This document shows, in pieces, positions 21,901-33,234 of a DNA stretch of 64,000 nt. Numbering within the stretch: position 1 is the first letter of the stretch; each line of letters opens with the position of its first letter. The translations under genes were made by a program, and so were the position numbers. Origin of the DNA: Mermis nigrescens (taxonomy: Eukaryota; Nematoda; Enoplea; Mermithida; Mermithidae); NCBI GenBank assembly GCA_036768485.1, contig JAVLUZ010000154.1, forward strand, positions 43,650,584 to 43,714,583. Reading direction: 5' to 3'. The notes below the pieces were generated by a model. The model was not told the origin of the DNA. It did not search any database and saw only the letters and a list, made by a program, of their open reading frames with translations.

Positions 21901-23229
21901 GCCCGGTTTCAATATAGAATACTGAGGATGAGCGCGAGCTCGAGCTTAAGTCGCTGATCCTCAGCATCAGCTGAGCGCGACGTCAGGATTAATTTTTTTC
22001 AGTTTCAATAAAAAGTTCGACGTCGCGCTCAGCTGATGCTGAGGCTTAAGCCCGAGCTGCTCGCGCGTGCTATTTTTAACACATTGACATGCACTGAACG
22101 AGATAAATCTGCGCACTTTTCGCATAAATTAAATCGTATGCACACTTTAAGTTGAATTGCGATGTTATGTACTTGTTGTCGCAAGTACCTATAGGAAGAA
22201 CGATGCTAAAGGCTTGAAATATAATTCACATACGTGCGAAAAAGTCGATATAAGTCAAATAATATTCTATTTTCGTGCCTAATTTTAATAATACGCGCAA
22301 GTATCGACTTGAGAGCATCACTAAAAATTCTATCAGTCGATGTTAAAAGCGTGTAATTCGATCGATAGACTGAAAGTACTTATTTGTTGTCATTAATTTT
22401 TGTAACAAAAAATCATGGAAGATAGCAAAAAAGGAGTACGTCAGAAACCAAAATACCTCCCCCCCAGAAATCAAAATACCCCCAGAATTCAATTTTTGAA
22501 AATTTTTTTTCTCGCAATTTTTTGATGCCACTGGATAGTGCTGGATGAGAAACGTCGAAAAATGGTGTGTTTTTCGCCATACCACCATTTTTAAGGCCAT
22601 TTTTTGACCTTCAAAAAATTTTGCACCCCTCCCCCCAGAATTTTCTTGCTGCTCACGTATGGTGTGCACCCCTCAGAAGGCAAAATATTCAACATGAAAA
22701 CCGAAATACCCCCAAAATTTGATTTTTTCCGACAATTTCTCCGTTTTTTCCGCGATTTTCTGATGGCAGTGGATAGAGTTCGACGAAAAACGTCGAAAAA
22801 TGATGTTTTTCGCCATACCACCGTTTTTCAGACTATTTTTTTGACCTCTAAAAACTTTTTCATCCACGCTAAACCCCCAAAATTTCGATACTTCGCATAA
22901 AACCTTCATACATAAACACGCACATATAAAAAGTGCGTAATAATGACACCTAAACTATAAAAAATTGGCGCGAGCTCGGACTTAAATCACCTAACGAGCA
23001 GGATTAACTATAACATTGTGTCTGAGCTCGACGTCGAGCGCGAAATTCGGCGGAAAATTTATTTGAAACTGCGCCGAGCTTAAGTCCGAGCTGGCGCTGA
23101 GCTCGAGCTCGAGATTATCGCGAGCTCGGACTTAAGTCTCTTATATTGAAACTGAACAACCTGACGTTGGCGATTAAAACGTCGAGATGAGAATGAGCTC
23201 GGACTTAAGTCCGAATATTGAAACCGGGC
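21901..23229. mobile_element. CCCGGTTTC-type foldback element (copy 3), 1.33 kb
   Basis: Perfect 15-bp terminal inverted repeat: GCCCGGTTTCAATAT (21901-21915) against ATATTGAAACCGGGC (23215-23229). CAGT stands just outside on both sides, with one extra C on the right. The subterminal regions are packed with GAGCTC, CTTAAG and GGACTTAAGTCC palindromes (22965-23215), and the left arm with GAGCTTAAG and TCAGCTGAGCGCGACGTC words. The centre (22430-22880) is two direct copies of family G. No transposase. It starts only 30 bp after copy 2 ends. Confidence 0.75.
22430..22880 (-). repeat. Two tandem inverted copies of family G
   Basis: Both copies run in reverse orientation: C-rich block with ACCCCC, then ATTTTTTGAT/GATGGCA, CACTGGATAG, GAAAAACGTCGAAAAATG, CGCCATACCACC, and AATTTT. 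They differ by perhaps 25 percent, so this is not a recent duplication. Several 60-100 codon frames on both strands here are repeat-derived. Confidence 0.7.
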
Positions 23230-24019
23230 CCAGTAGCATAGCTGATCTTGTGGATTTGGAAGGACAGAAATTTCGAAGTTGTGATTTTAATTAAATTTGA
23301 CAAATATGTTGTATTTTAGGCTTATTTGCTCAAAAAGTGTGCTAATATCTTTTCTAGCGGTCTATTAGATACGCGTTAAGAATTTTTGGTTTTTTCCTCT
23401 GTGGGACCCAATGTTAAAAGTACTCATACTTCCAAGATTGAGGGAATAAGTCCCCCTATCCTATCCTCCACAGCTATGCCCTTGCTACTGTGATACCCAG
23501 AATTTTGAAATATTTTATATCCTCAGATGACTTTTGGAATGCATTAGTATTGCAACAGATTTTTTGAGCCTAATCATCGAGGCACAAGGTCAGGGTCATT
23601 GGTAGGGGGTCAATATGCCATTTATAGTTATCATTGCACCCTAGCACTTTTGACACTAAATATATAGAAGTTACACAATTTGGCGGTAAATTCTGATTTT
23701 TTACGACCATTTTGTCAATTTAGGGTGCTTTTTTAAATAAAAGATAAAAATTGAAATTTTTGACATATTGATTTTTTTTTGAGAAGGATGCAGAATATGT
23801 TCCTTCAGCTGAAAAATGACAGAAAGTACCTTCCGTGTCTCGGATTTCTCAAGGAGGGAAATATCTTGTCTCTTCTCAACCCTCCTATATGCATTAAAGA
23901 GCCGAATGCCAAAATTTTACTCATTTATCTTATTTTCAATTAAATCAGCTAATTTAATGCAAAAAACTGGTGTTATCTAATGAACGTTTATTGGTCAACT
24001 GTCTCAACACGTTGACTTG
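23230..24019. other. Intergenic sequence, nothing recognised
   Basis: No frame over 60 codons and no repeat family I can match elsewhere in the window. Confidence 0.5.
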
Positions 24020-24290
24020 TTTGCATAGATGCACAAAGTCAGGGTTGGCACCATAACTGGGCAACAGCCAAAGCTTTAGCTTGTCCAACTCTGGACTCTC
24101 AAAGGTTGATTAGTCCGTTGCTGGGCTGAAAATTGGTTAAAAAAGACGATTTTCCTTTGATTTTCCATTATTTTCTCACTTTTTTAAAATTAGCCCATCC
24201 AAATGGACTGGCTCTTCAGCCCGTCCAGCTTTTGTGTCAGCCCGTTCCATGAACGGGCTGGCATGAGCTATTGCCCTGGTGTGGTCAGCA
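24020..24290 (-). repeat. Dispersed repeat family E
   Basis: Contains CAGCCCGTTCCATGAACGGG, CAGCCCGTCCAGCTTTTGTG and TTAGCCCATCCAAATGGAC. The same words in inverse order occur at 62218-62300 and around the MITE at 62027, and a partial copy lies at 52575-52710. GC-rich and internally palindromic (AGCCCGTTCCATGAACGGGCT). Confidence 0.65.
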
Positions 24291-24829
24291 GTCGGCACTC
24301 TGCAGGGAGTGAGTAAAATTCCAGAAATTTAAATTAATTAATTTAGTGCTCAGGATTTTTTTGCTTTAAGTGACAAAAATGGTCAAAATAGCCTATGAAA
24401 CGCTTTTTCGTGGTAATAAAAGATTTTTGAAGCGTTTCAATCCATTCTGACTTCATTTTATTGCTTTTTTACACTAAAAACTAGTAATTGATTACTTTTG
24501 GGCGCTTTTTGACTAAAAAGCACATGAAAGTATTGAAAAATGTGTACATTATTACTGCTTTTGTCTTGAAAAATGCTACAGAATCTTTCAGCTCAGAATC
24601 GCTGGACAACATATACCTGTCTGGCTGACCCTTTAGGGGGTAAAACCCCACTCGCTCGCCCCTATGTGTTATGCGTATTCGCGTCGGACATGTTCGAAAA
24701 CCAGTATATTTAGGTACGGTTTGATAAAATGCATTTTCAAATTCATGTCACTTCGTTCGAAAAGCCTTATTCAGAGTCTTCATAGCATTTTATTTTAACT
24801 TGCATCGGACAAATGTTTCGATCACAGAC

Positions 24830-25055
24830 ATGGAAAGCTCACAATTTTACAAGAGGGTAGTAGTCGGACATTTTCAGATGGGGGGGGGGGGTTTAATGAC
24901 CTTCAATGTTTGGCCAACATGGCAAAAAATACCTAAAATGGCTAAAAAAACGCAAGTTTTTTTCCGAAAATAAGGGGAGATTCAAAAGCTATTGACTTTG
25001 GGGGTAAGAGGATAAACGTCGTTTATGGAGAATCCTCATTCTCCGTCACATGTGT
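24830..25055 (+). repeat. Dispersed repeat family A
   Basis: Family-A layout (a poly-G block, then GGCCAACATGGCAAAAAAT, ATGGCTAAAAAAACGCAAG and a GGGGGTAAGAGG block), ending near a CACATGTG word. See the copy at 1553 for the family description. Confidence 0.5.
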
Positions 25056-25529
25056 ATTTGACCGCCCTACCATATGCCGGTCCTCTGCCTTCCTTAATTA
25101 TGAGCGTAATAATCAAAATCATTCTTTTGTTAGATTGTGGATCTAGGCATATCATGGAGTAGGATTGTCTCCAGCCATACATGTACGTAAAGACTGTTGA
25201 GAGGGGGGTACTAACCCCCATTGAAAGTTCCAAAAGGTCGGTACTGTCGAAGAATTTAGACCCAAATAATGCGTGCTACCAAGTATATTCGTCCTTTTTG
25301 TTAAATAGGAGCATTTTCATTTGCTATAGTTATTCCTCATCTTTGCATTTGCTATAAAATAATAACCTTCAAAGATTGTTACGCCGGTGTCATCCTCGTA
25401 CTTTTCATATTTATCCGTTTTGCTGAATTTATTAGTGGAAAAAAACTTTATTTTCTGTAAGTCTAGTGTGGAATTAATTGATACACGGTTTAAAGACTGT
25501 TTGTATTTTAAATGTGGTTTTTACATAAC

Positions 25530-25691
25530 CAGGTACATATCTCTGGGAGGAATGGGGGTCCAGACCCCCTAAAATTTAGAAAAAAAGGAAAAATAGGACT
25601 TTAAACATTATTTTGTGCTATTTTCGGCCTTTTTGGGTCCCCCAAATTTTGTGTTGGTCCTCCCAAAATAGGATGGCCATCTACGTGCCTG
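25530..25691 (+). mobile_element. MITE family H, 162 bp, perfect 8-bp target duplication
   Basis: Flanked by TACATAAC on both sides (25522-25529 and 25692-25699). Starts CAGGTACATAT and ends TACGTGCCTG. Interior is TTTTGTGCTATTTTCGGCC flanked by C/G-rich blocks. Terminal CAGG...CCTG and an 8-bp duplication indicate a hAT-superfamily non-autonomous element. Confidence 0.9.
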
Positions 25692-26592
25692 TACATAACT
25701 GAACACGGACACATTTTGATACTCTCGCTATAAAAAAGTTTAACTTACGCCAGAAGAGTAGTTTTTGTACAGAACAAAGATTTCGTCGGTTTCTGCATTA
25801 ATGTTGCAAATTTTTTTGAGAAGTGGAAGCTTTTCGTAAATTTTTACTTTTTTTTGCATCAGAAATAATTCAGCCTATCAGAAGACAACATAAAACCGGT
25901 ACTTTGAGCGTAAATACAAATTTTCGGACAATGTATGATACTTGTAGTAAAATTTTTGGTTTCGCTCCCCTGTCAGGAAATCCTGAATCCGTTACTGACT
26001 ATGTTCAAAATAGAAATATGGCTAGCTTGTTGCTTCAAATTTTTCCTATTGCTGAGTGAAATACCTGCGATTTCCTCACTCTTGCTAATACTTCTATGCA
26101 TTGTCATTAAGTTAGCATAATATTGAATCGACTAATGATTTTTTTCAGAGTATATAAAGCGACCGCTGCTTGTTCAGGATGCTTCCTTACAAATTATCCT
26201 CAAGCAAGAGGTAAAAGTGATCAATGCAATATTCATTTGACGTAAAACATTCACTTAATTATGAATTTTTTCGGCTTTTTCTGAATTAGCTGAATTGTAT
26301 GCATTTATAAATGTACCATATTGCTCGCCAGACAGATATTTTTAAATGGAAATTGGGAGTTTCCAATAAATTTTCATTTTTGTCCGAAAAAGAGCTTATG
26401 TTACTCGATATGCGCTTTAACTAAAGGTATTCGTTTTCCAGTATAATGCGATGAAATAAGTTTATTAGGTTTTATTTCTTGTAAAACAACATTTTATCAG
26501 TCAGAATCCTCTTACGAGGTCAGTGTAATTTTTAAAAAAATTACCTATTTTTGATTTGAAATTTAGGAGGGCTAGGTTCGCTGGTTCGTATG

Positions 26593-26779
26593 AAGTGGCA
26601 TATTCATGATTTCGCTAAGGGGGGGGGGCGGTACCCCGATGGGGGGGGGGCGGAACCCTGACTTGGGCGGAAAAATTAGCTGTTCTAACCCAAAAATCGC
26701 TAAAAATCGCTCAAAAATCCTTAATTTTGCGCACTATTTTGGGCCAATGGGGCCCCCCGCCCCCCTAAATCCGCTCCTG
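26593..26779 (+). mobile_element. MITE family D (CAGTGGCGGATCC type), 187 bp
   Basis: Family consensus begins CAGTGGCGGATCCAGGATTT and ends AAATCCGCCCCTG. Here the start is mutated (AAGTGGCATATTC), with GGGGGGGCGG, CTTGGGCGGAAAAATTAG, AAAAATCGCTAAAAATCGC and TTTTGCGCACTATTTTGG in order. Target duplication TTCGTATG (26585-26592) / TTCGTAGG (26780-26787), 7 of 8. Read as protein this element gives frequent spurious ADPGFSKGG-like peptides. Confidence 0.85.
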
Positions 26780-26870
26780 TTCGTAGGTGGATTAAAGGCG
26801 GGCTTTGGTACATGGCGAGCGCCCCCCTCTTATCCGCCCAACATATATGGCAAAATAAGGGACCGGTAGA

Positions 26871-27077
26871 CGGGCGGATTTAAGGGGGGTGGAGGGGGGA
26901 GGCTCGGGGGCGTTCGCCCCCCCATTGGCCCGAAATAGTGCGCAAAATTAATGATTTTTTGAGCGATTTTTAGCGATTTCTGGGTTAAAACGACAAATTT
27001 TTCCGCCCAAGTCATGGTTCTGCCCCCCCCCCTTAGGGGAACCGCCCCCCCTTAGGAAAATCCTGGATCCGCCACTG
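26871..27077 (-). mobile_element. MITE family D, 207 bp, perfect 8-bp target duplication
   Basis: CCGGTAGA flanks it on both sides (26863-26870, 27078-27085). Ends with TCCTGGATCCGCCACTG. It lies only 83 bp from the family-D copy at 26593 and in the opposite orientation, so the pair could form a hairpin of about 190 bp arms. Confidence 0.92.
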
Positions 27078-27432
27078 CCGGTAGATATATTTTTTCTGTG
27101 ATATAATGTATATTAGATATGTGCCTGTTAATTGGAACCGGCTGGAACCGACCATTTTTGGAACGGGAACCGAGAACCGATTTTACGTTAACTTTTCCAA
27201 GTTTAATTAAATTTATGCACCTTTTTTGCCAGCTAGTAATTCATATTTCTACGCCGGAAACAGTATTTTTGTAGGCAAAGCAGGAACGTAGATGTGAGGG
27301 GTATGGGGTCACAGTCCCGCCAAGAGAATGAAAGTACAAGTTTTTTTACAAAGATCCAACAAAGGAAAACATTGGAAATTATTTGAGCGTATTTGAAAGA
27401 CTGCCATGAATGGATTTTAGCATACTTTTGAG

Positions 27433-27598
27433 CAGGCACGTAGCTGTGGGGGGAATGGGGGGTCCGGACTCCTCTAAAATTTATTAAAAAATCGGAAGAA
27501 TGGGGTTTTTTCACACGTTATTTTGTGCTATTTCTGGCTTAGACCCCCCAAAATTGGTGTTGGTCCCTCTCAAAATAGGAGGGCCAGCTACGTGCCTG
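27433..27598 (+). mobile_element. MITE family H, 166 bp, perfect 8-bp target duplication
   Basis: Flanked by CTTTTGAG (27425-27432 and 27599-27606). Perfect 14-bp terminal inverted repeat CAGGCACGTAGCTG / CAGCTACGTGCCTG. This is the best preserved family-H copy and gives the family consensus. A solo 3' end of the same family (CCAGCTACGTGCC) lies near 27901. Confidence 0.95.
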
Positions 27599-28216
27599 CT
27601 TTTGAGTTAATAGCCCCAAAATTTTTGGGCGCTTAGCGCCAAATTTATTGTTTTGCATAAATTTTGTCTTAAAACAGCCCGATGTTGAGAAAGTTATGTT
27701 ATGTTATTATGTTATTATTATATTAGTCATCTTATGCGATATCCTGAAGACAACATAGATTAAGATAAAATTTTTCAAATTTTTTCCAATATGAGAGTTC
27801 GCTCAGGAACGCCTAAAAACGTGATTATTTTCGATTATCTGGAAGCGGTTTTCGATTTATCTGATTTAAAAATTTTAGCCTCCCTCCCAAATTCAGAAAG
27901 CCAGCTACGTGCCTCAGGCAAAGGCCACTTGTTAAAAATACATTTTTATTCTTTACATTTCGCCGACGATCTTAGTTCAATATGGTTCAGCCTCCTCTGA
28001 ATTCCGTTCGATCTGCCCCTGTTTGTAAGATATCTCATAACACAGTCTGCCTATGCGATCATATCCTATCTGTGGAGAATTGTTGACTGAGACGATCCAA
28101 TTTTTCATGATTGGGTTGCTTTTTGACCTTCATTAGGACGTACTCAAATCCGTTTTTTTGTGCTGCTCATACAAGGTGGTCAAAAAAAAATCGAGTCGGA
28201 TATTGGACCTTATAAC

Positions 28217-28347
28217 CAGTGGACGATCCAGGATTTTCCTAAGGGGGGCGGAACCCTGACTTGGGCCGAAAAATTAGTCGTTTTAACCCGAAAATCGCTA
28301 AAAATCGCTAAAAAATCCCGAATTTCGCGCACTATTTCGGTCCAACT
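28217..28347 (+). mobile_element. MITE family D, 3'-truncated
   Basis: CAGTGGACGATCCAGGATTT at 28217, then the usual GGGGGGCGG, TTGGGCCGAAAAATTAG and CGCACTATTTCGG. The sequence leaves the family after about 130 bp, so the right terminus is missing. Confidence 0.75.
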
Positions 28348-28349
28348 TC

Positions 28350-29125
28350 ATAAATAGTTGTCCAAATTAAACGCGGTTTGAAATGCGTTTGGCTTTCTCC
28401 GAGAGCATATCACTCGAGAAATGTAGCCAATTTTAATTCTGCTGGTTGAGCTGCTGTTGGTTTCCACTAAATTTTGCAAAACTATTTTTTCCAGGGACTT
28501 TACAGATTTAGTGCATAAAACAAGTTATCCCCTAAGATAATACGCTTTTAACAGAGAAAAATAATTGAATGCGATATGCTTTGCATGATCCTAAACATAT
28601 TTGTTCCTGTTTATTTGTATTTTGATAAATTTAGTCTTCGTGATGCAACTGCAGTCTTACTGTGGGTTGCTACATTCATAATCAGCTTTTTAATTTGCAA
28701 GCAGTGACCAAAATGTGCAGCTTTTGATAAGGATTGATTATTTTACACTAACCAAGAATGCAGTAAAGTATATCAGTATAGAGATGGTTGTATTAAGTGG
28801 CTTAAGAATAGAAGTTTGACTCAATTGTCACAGGGCGCCGTAAAGTTACTCGACAACAAATATAATTAATTTTTCTGGCGGATGCTTTCATGACTCGAAA
28901 AAACGACTTTCGCTATATTGCTTATAAATTTTTTGGAAAACGCAATAACTTATTATCTTTGTAACTGTTTAATTGACTTTTTATCAAAACCGCATTCCAT
29001 TTGCTTCCATCGTTAAGAAGATAATGGTTCGACGAACGATTCTATTTTTTTACTTACCTGTATATGCATGGGTAGCAAATGTCCGAGAATTATCCTTTGC
29101 GCGCGGCCACTTTTGTTTGCGCTCG
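28350..29125. other. Intergenic sequence, nothing recognised
   Basis: AT-rich, no supported frame, no repeat matched in the window. Confidence 0.5.
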
Positions 29126-29129
29126 CGCT

Positions 29130-29395
29130 AAAAAACAGTGCTAATAATCGCCTCAAAACGGCGCGAAGCTGGCGAAAAATTTGACATTTTTCCTTTCAAA
29201 ACGCAATTTTTGACATTATGAAGATATTTAGAACACAATTTCTCATTTCGGCGCGAAGCGCCGAAAATTTCTGCGAATTTCAAAACCTTTTTTGCAGTTT
29301 TGGTCTTCCGAAAAATCTTTGTACATGTACAAAGACGGTACCCAAAAGTCTTTGTACATCGGGAAAAATCTTTGCCGAATACAAAAACAACACTG
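29130..29395 (+). mobile_element. MITE family C, 5'-truncated
   Basis: Matches the right two thirds of family C: CGGCGCGAAGCGCCGAAAAT at 29249, TTTTTTGCAGTTTTGGTCTT, GTACATGTACAAAGACGGT, TTTGTACATCGGGAAAAATC, and CACTG at 29391-29395. More than half of the 222-codon minus-strand frame 29128-29796 lies on or beside this element, so that frame is not a gene. Confidence 0.75.
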
Positions 29396-29399
29396 CGTG

Positions 29400-31005
29400 T
29401 ACCTATCGTTTTTAGCCCAAAAAGGCACTTTTTAAAAAATGTTTGAGCGTGACCCCCAGAATTCCTATGCTGTACATGTATGGTCGGGGGTAAGGGATCC
29501 CTAAACTTCTCTATTACATGTATGGTACCACTAACTGACCCCCTCGCCCATGTGTGGTGCTGTTCAGTTATGCGCAGCATCGGGATTTGGGGGAACAGGG
29601 ACTTCTTTGCGCCAACACCATCAGTGGGGCCGCTAATAGCCAGAAGAGAGCATTTGCGCAAGGGGCCTCTCATTAGCGCACCGAAACAAGTTGTCACTAT
29701 TGGGGGGAACAAAATAATGGCACTTTTGGCGCGCTGCTCGGCAAGCTCTACGCCATGGTGTAAAAAGTTTTCCAATGACTTTTTTACATTTTGCATGTCT
29801 TACAAAAAGTATCGACACGACTGATTTCTCATTATCCACTTCGTTCACGCTTGACTGATCAATTGCTTAATCAATATTCGTTCACAAATTTTGATATGAT
29901 TCATTGAGCCACATATACGGCTGTTTATACGACGAATATAAAATAAAAAAATTAATTCGACGCAAAGCGTCGAAAAATTCTGCGATCCCTAACCTAGTTA
30001 AAAGATTGTTAAAATCTGCTTTCACGGTCAGTTAAGCGCATTTGAGTTTCAAACTTTTTCTTTTGGGAACCCGAATGGAAACTGAAAAAATTTCATTTCG
30101 GGATACCTGGAATAGACTTGCCTGCATGTATAGGTGTGATTGATCACATTAGGTAATATTTGTCAAAACTATTGGAGCTTGACTGATCTAATGCAAAGCT
30201 TTCATGCTGCTATTTTGGTTAGAACTTTTTTTAATCAATGATTAATTAGTCTTTGTCCACAGTGGAAAGTCTTACGCTTGCAGATTAAGCAAAATCGATG
30301 TTAAGTTTTCAGAAGAGCTTGTTGGAAAGAACGATTAACTGCATCAGCATTCTAAATTACAGAGCTAACATCTTAGTAAAGCAAAAATCATACATTTGTG
30401 CGGCGCGAAGAGTCGAAATTTTTTGAACCTTCTTGGAAAATGCTTTTAAAATGCCAGAAAGTCTTATCTCTTAATTCAGAAAAGCCTTTTCACATGGCGC
30501 TAATACCCAAAATATTCCGTTGGCGCAGGACCGGTTTCCTTGGCTCCGCGCTAAAAAAATTTCTAGAGGGGGGTTAAAAATTAAAAATTTTTAGCACGTG
30601 TCTTTTTAGACTAAAAAATGGTGGACATAGTCAAAAACATAATTTTTTTACATATAAAACCATGCTCTTACTTCATGAAACGTAAGAGATAAAATAAAAA
30701 TTCGAAATAAGACTGGAATAGGTGTACTGAAACAATTACAAAATAATTTGTGGCTCGAAGCACCGAAATTTGACACTTTCGAGCACGCTGATAGCTAAAA
30801 TTTGTTAAAGCACCTTCTCTACGATTTTTCTTGGAAAATCGCAAATTACAGGGCGAAAGAATTTCTGTGGTAAAGGAAGCCTTTGCGTCCCAAGCACAGC
30901 TGACTATTTTGCCCATACGTAGGACTGAGACATAAACTTTTGACGGGAGCAGCACACAAGAGCAGGGGGGATGAAGTGTGGTATTGCCCCCCCTCAGGTT
31001 TGAAA
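29400..31005. other. Intergenic with decayed repeats
   Basis: 29480-29830 is a GC-richer stretch open on both strands with no recognised family. 29945-29995 and 30395-30420 carry GCG hairpin motifs (ACGCAAAGCGT, GGCGCGAAGAG). 30590-30960 resembles a decayed family-B repeat. No gene supported. Confidence 0.4.
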
Positions 31006-31009
31006 AGCT

Positions 31010-31345
31010 GAAAGGTATACAGCAATTCTGGCCGAAAAACCATTGCTGTATAGCCTTTTTGTGCTCGGAAAATTTGCTGTACAGCATTTTTGGGCTCAGA
31101 AAACTAGCTATATAGTCTTTTTTGAGCTCAGAAATGCTATTTAGCTGTCTTTTCTGTGTTTCAAAAGGATATAAAGCTATTTTCTCGACTCCAAAAATGG
31201 GTTAATAGCTGTTTATAATTCGATAAGGCTATATAGCTATATTTGTTAATCCAAAAAGGCTATAATGCTAGTTTTCTGAGAGCAAAATGGCTATATAGCT
31301 AATTTTCTGACTTCAAAAGGACTATAGAGCCGTTTTCACTAAGCA
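31010..31345 (+). repeat. Repeat family J: iterated GGCTATATAGCT units
   Basis: About ten units of 30-37 bp, each with a palindromic core such as AGCTATATAGCT or GCTGTATAGC followed by TTTTxTGAGCTCAGAAA. The first seven units match the block at 46290-46525 unit by unit, so this is a dispersed element with an internal tandem structure. It is not an independently grown array. Confidence 0.8.
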
Positions 31346-31852
31346 CATACCTATCTTGCAATTTTTGTTCTTCATAACCCCCTATCTTGAAAGTTTGACA
31401 TTGCGCTCCTATGGGTTGCAGGAATCATTTGGAGGATTTGTTTTGTAGAGGAAAGGCTGAAAATCGCACTTTATAGCTATGCATTGACATTTCGAACTCG
31501 ACAACGCGATTTTTCAGAAGTTTCAGAAAAATTCGTTGAAATGTTGCTGTTTTAAGAGTTTTAGTCGCGCCATATGCTCGTTTTTTGACTATTTATATAT
31601 ATAATGTTGTCCAATCTATTCAATTTTTTGTTTTTTTTCGCGATTTTTTATGCCTCTGTGCTCTTTAAAGATAGAGCAACATCAGAAACGCTAAGAAACG
31701 ACGTTTTTAATTCGTCCACAATTTTTGAGCACAAAAAGCCACTCTAAAATTGCATTCCTCTCCTGAATTCTCACGCCATGTATGTCTAGTGCCCAACGTT
31801 TATTCATTTAACGACAAATACCTGTCAGAAGAGTTTAGTGAATAATTTATAG

Positions 31853-32290
31853 GAGTTGCGCTTCACGGCCATTGCCTTTGCTGAGAGCAGACGACATTGA
31901 GTTAATCAATGGGAAGTTGATTGAGCAAAGACCGGATTTTTCTGTTAAAAGCCTGGCCAGCGACCTAAATTTGAAAGTCACCCCTTCAGCCGAAAATGTT
32001 CCCTGGCGCATTCAAGGCCACTTAAGCGATTTAACTAAATTTGAAACCGAATGTAACAAGCTGTTGGCCAAAGAATCGATCAGTAATTCATATATGAATC
32101 AGCAAATTGACAGCAAAAACGAGGTGGAGGTCATTGAGGTTATCACAAAATCCAAACAGTCGAACGATTATTGCACTTCTGGGCCTCAGTCGTCTAAAAA
32201 GAGGGATCGTAGTTTAATCGAACAGGTTCACGCGGAATGTTTGATATATGATGTTACGGACGGACGAAAGATATACAAAGATATTTTTCT
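31853..32290 (+). CDS. Candidate coding exon, unknown protein
   Basis: Open from an acceptor-like AATTTATAG (31844-31852) for about 140 codons with protein-like composition up to about 32285: PLLRADDIELINGKLIEQRP, WRIQGHLSDLTKFETECNKL, then an acidic/basic linker. After DGRKIYK the frame becomes a Phe/Ser/Leu run set by T-rich DNA that looks like an intron polypyrimidine tract, so the exon should end near or before 32290. No canonical GT donor fits cleanly; CAG|GTTCAC near 32225 and GAT|GTTACG near 32254 are possible. I do not recognise a domain. It may belong to the gene whose next candidate exon starts at 32493, but the phases do not settle this. Confidence 0.4.
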
Positions 32291-32492
32291 TTTTTCTTCT
32301 ATTTTTTCAGTTTTTTTATCATTTTCGTTTTGTTTTTCGAATCTGTCAGTGAAAGTGCTTTTATCCTGCTTATCTTTCGGTGAACAATCAATGTTTTACT
32401 TGTACTTTTGTTTTATTTTTATTTTATTTTACTTTTACTTTTACTTTCCCTCTTTTTATTTTAACTTTACTTATTTTACTTGACCTTTTCAG

Positions 32493-32527
32493 CAATATAA
32501 TGCACAGTATGGCCGGTGTGATGCTGG
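32493..32527 (+). CDS. Candidate exon 1 of a phase-consistent plus-strand gene
   Basis: 35 nt between a strong acceptor (long T-rich tract then CTTTTCAG, 32485-32492) and a strong donor (GCTGG|GTAAGT, 32527/32528). In the frame that fits the next exon it contains an in-frame ATG at 32500 (MHSMAGVML), which could be the start codon, with the exon part leader. It leaves one base for the next exon. Confidence 0.4.
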
Positions 32528-32724
32528 GTAAGTCATGAGCTGAATAGCTTTTTGGATCCTAAATGCCCTCAGAATCGCTATAAACGTTACAATACAGCAA
32601 TGACTGGCTGAGGCGGATCCATAATATCCTAAGAAATGAGGGCAGGGGTGGAACAATAATTCTTTTAGTAATGACAAGAATCGTCTAAAAAATCCATACA
32701 TTATGCTTAAAGTAGCGGTTTTCT

Positions 32725-33185
32725 CGTCTTTTTGATGGACAGAATTATTTTTGAACCGAAAAAAGTTGAAAGTTTCGAAGGTTTACTACGAAGAACGTGT
32801 AAAATTCATGCAAAAATAGCCACAAAGCACCATCGAAAAATCATTCATGAAAAATAGTGTAAGAAGTAAAAAATTCATGTCCCGTATATACATAAACTAC
32901 TCTGCTGACCATGTGCTTTCTGTAGCGTTTTTAGCCATCTATTTGCTCGAAATTGTCAAATTTTTGGCGCTTCGCGCAATATACTCATGTTTTGACTATG
33001 TTTTGTTCTATTTATTCGACTTTTTTCTCAGTTTTATTGAAATTTTTATGTTTTTCTGCTCTAGAAAGGTAGAGCATCGTCAGAAAAGCCGAAAAACGAT
33101 GTTTTTGACGCATACCCACTGTTTTTGGACCCCAAAAAGCACTTGAAAATTTCACACCCCTCGGAATTCCCATGCTGTGCATGCG
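32725..33185 (-). repeat. Dispersed repeat family B (inverted) with family-I fragment
   Basis: Contains GGCGCTTCGCGC (32966), TAGAAAGGTAGAGCATCGTCAG, TTTTGGACCCCAAAAAGCAC and a terminal CATGCTGTGCAT, the inverse of the family-B order at 34573 and 35545. A CATAAACTACTCTGCTGACC word near 32890 belongs to the family seen at 2040 and 63950. Confidence 0.5.
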
Positions 33186-33234
33186 TGCTACTGCCGTGAA
33201 AAAGTTTTATCGTGATAAAAAATGCCTAGAATCA

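Noticed and set aside
29128..29796. 222-codon minus-strand frame, longest outside satellites
   Set aside because: Its C-terminal half runs antisense through a family-C MITE and the plus strand is also open at 29480-29824; no motif.
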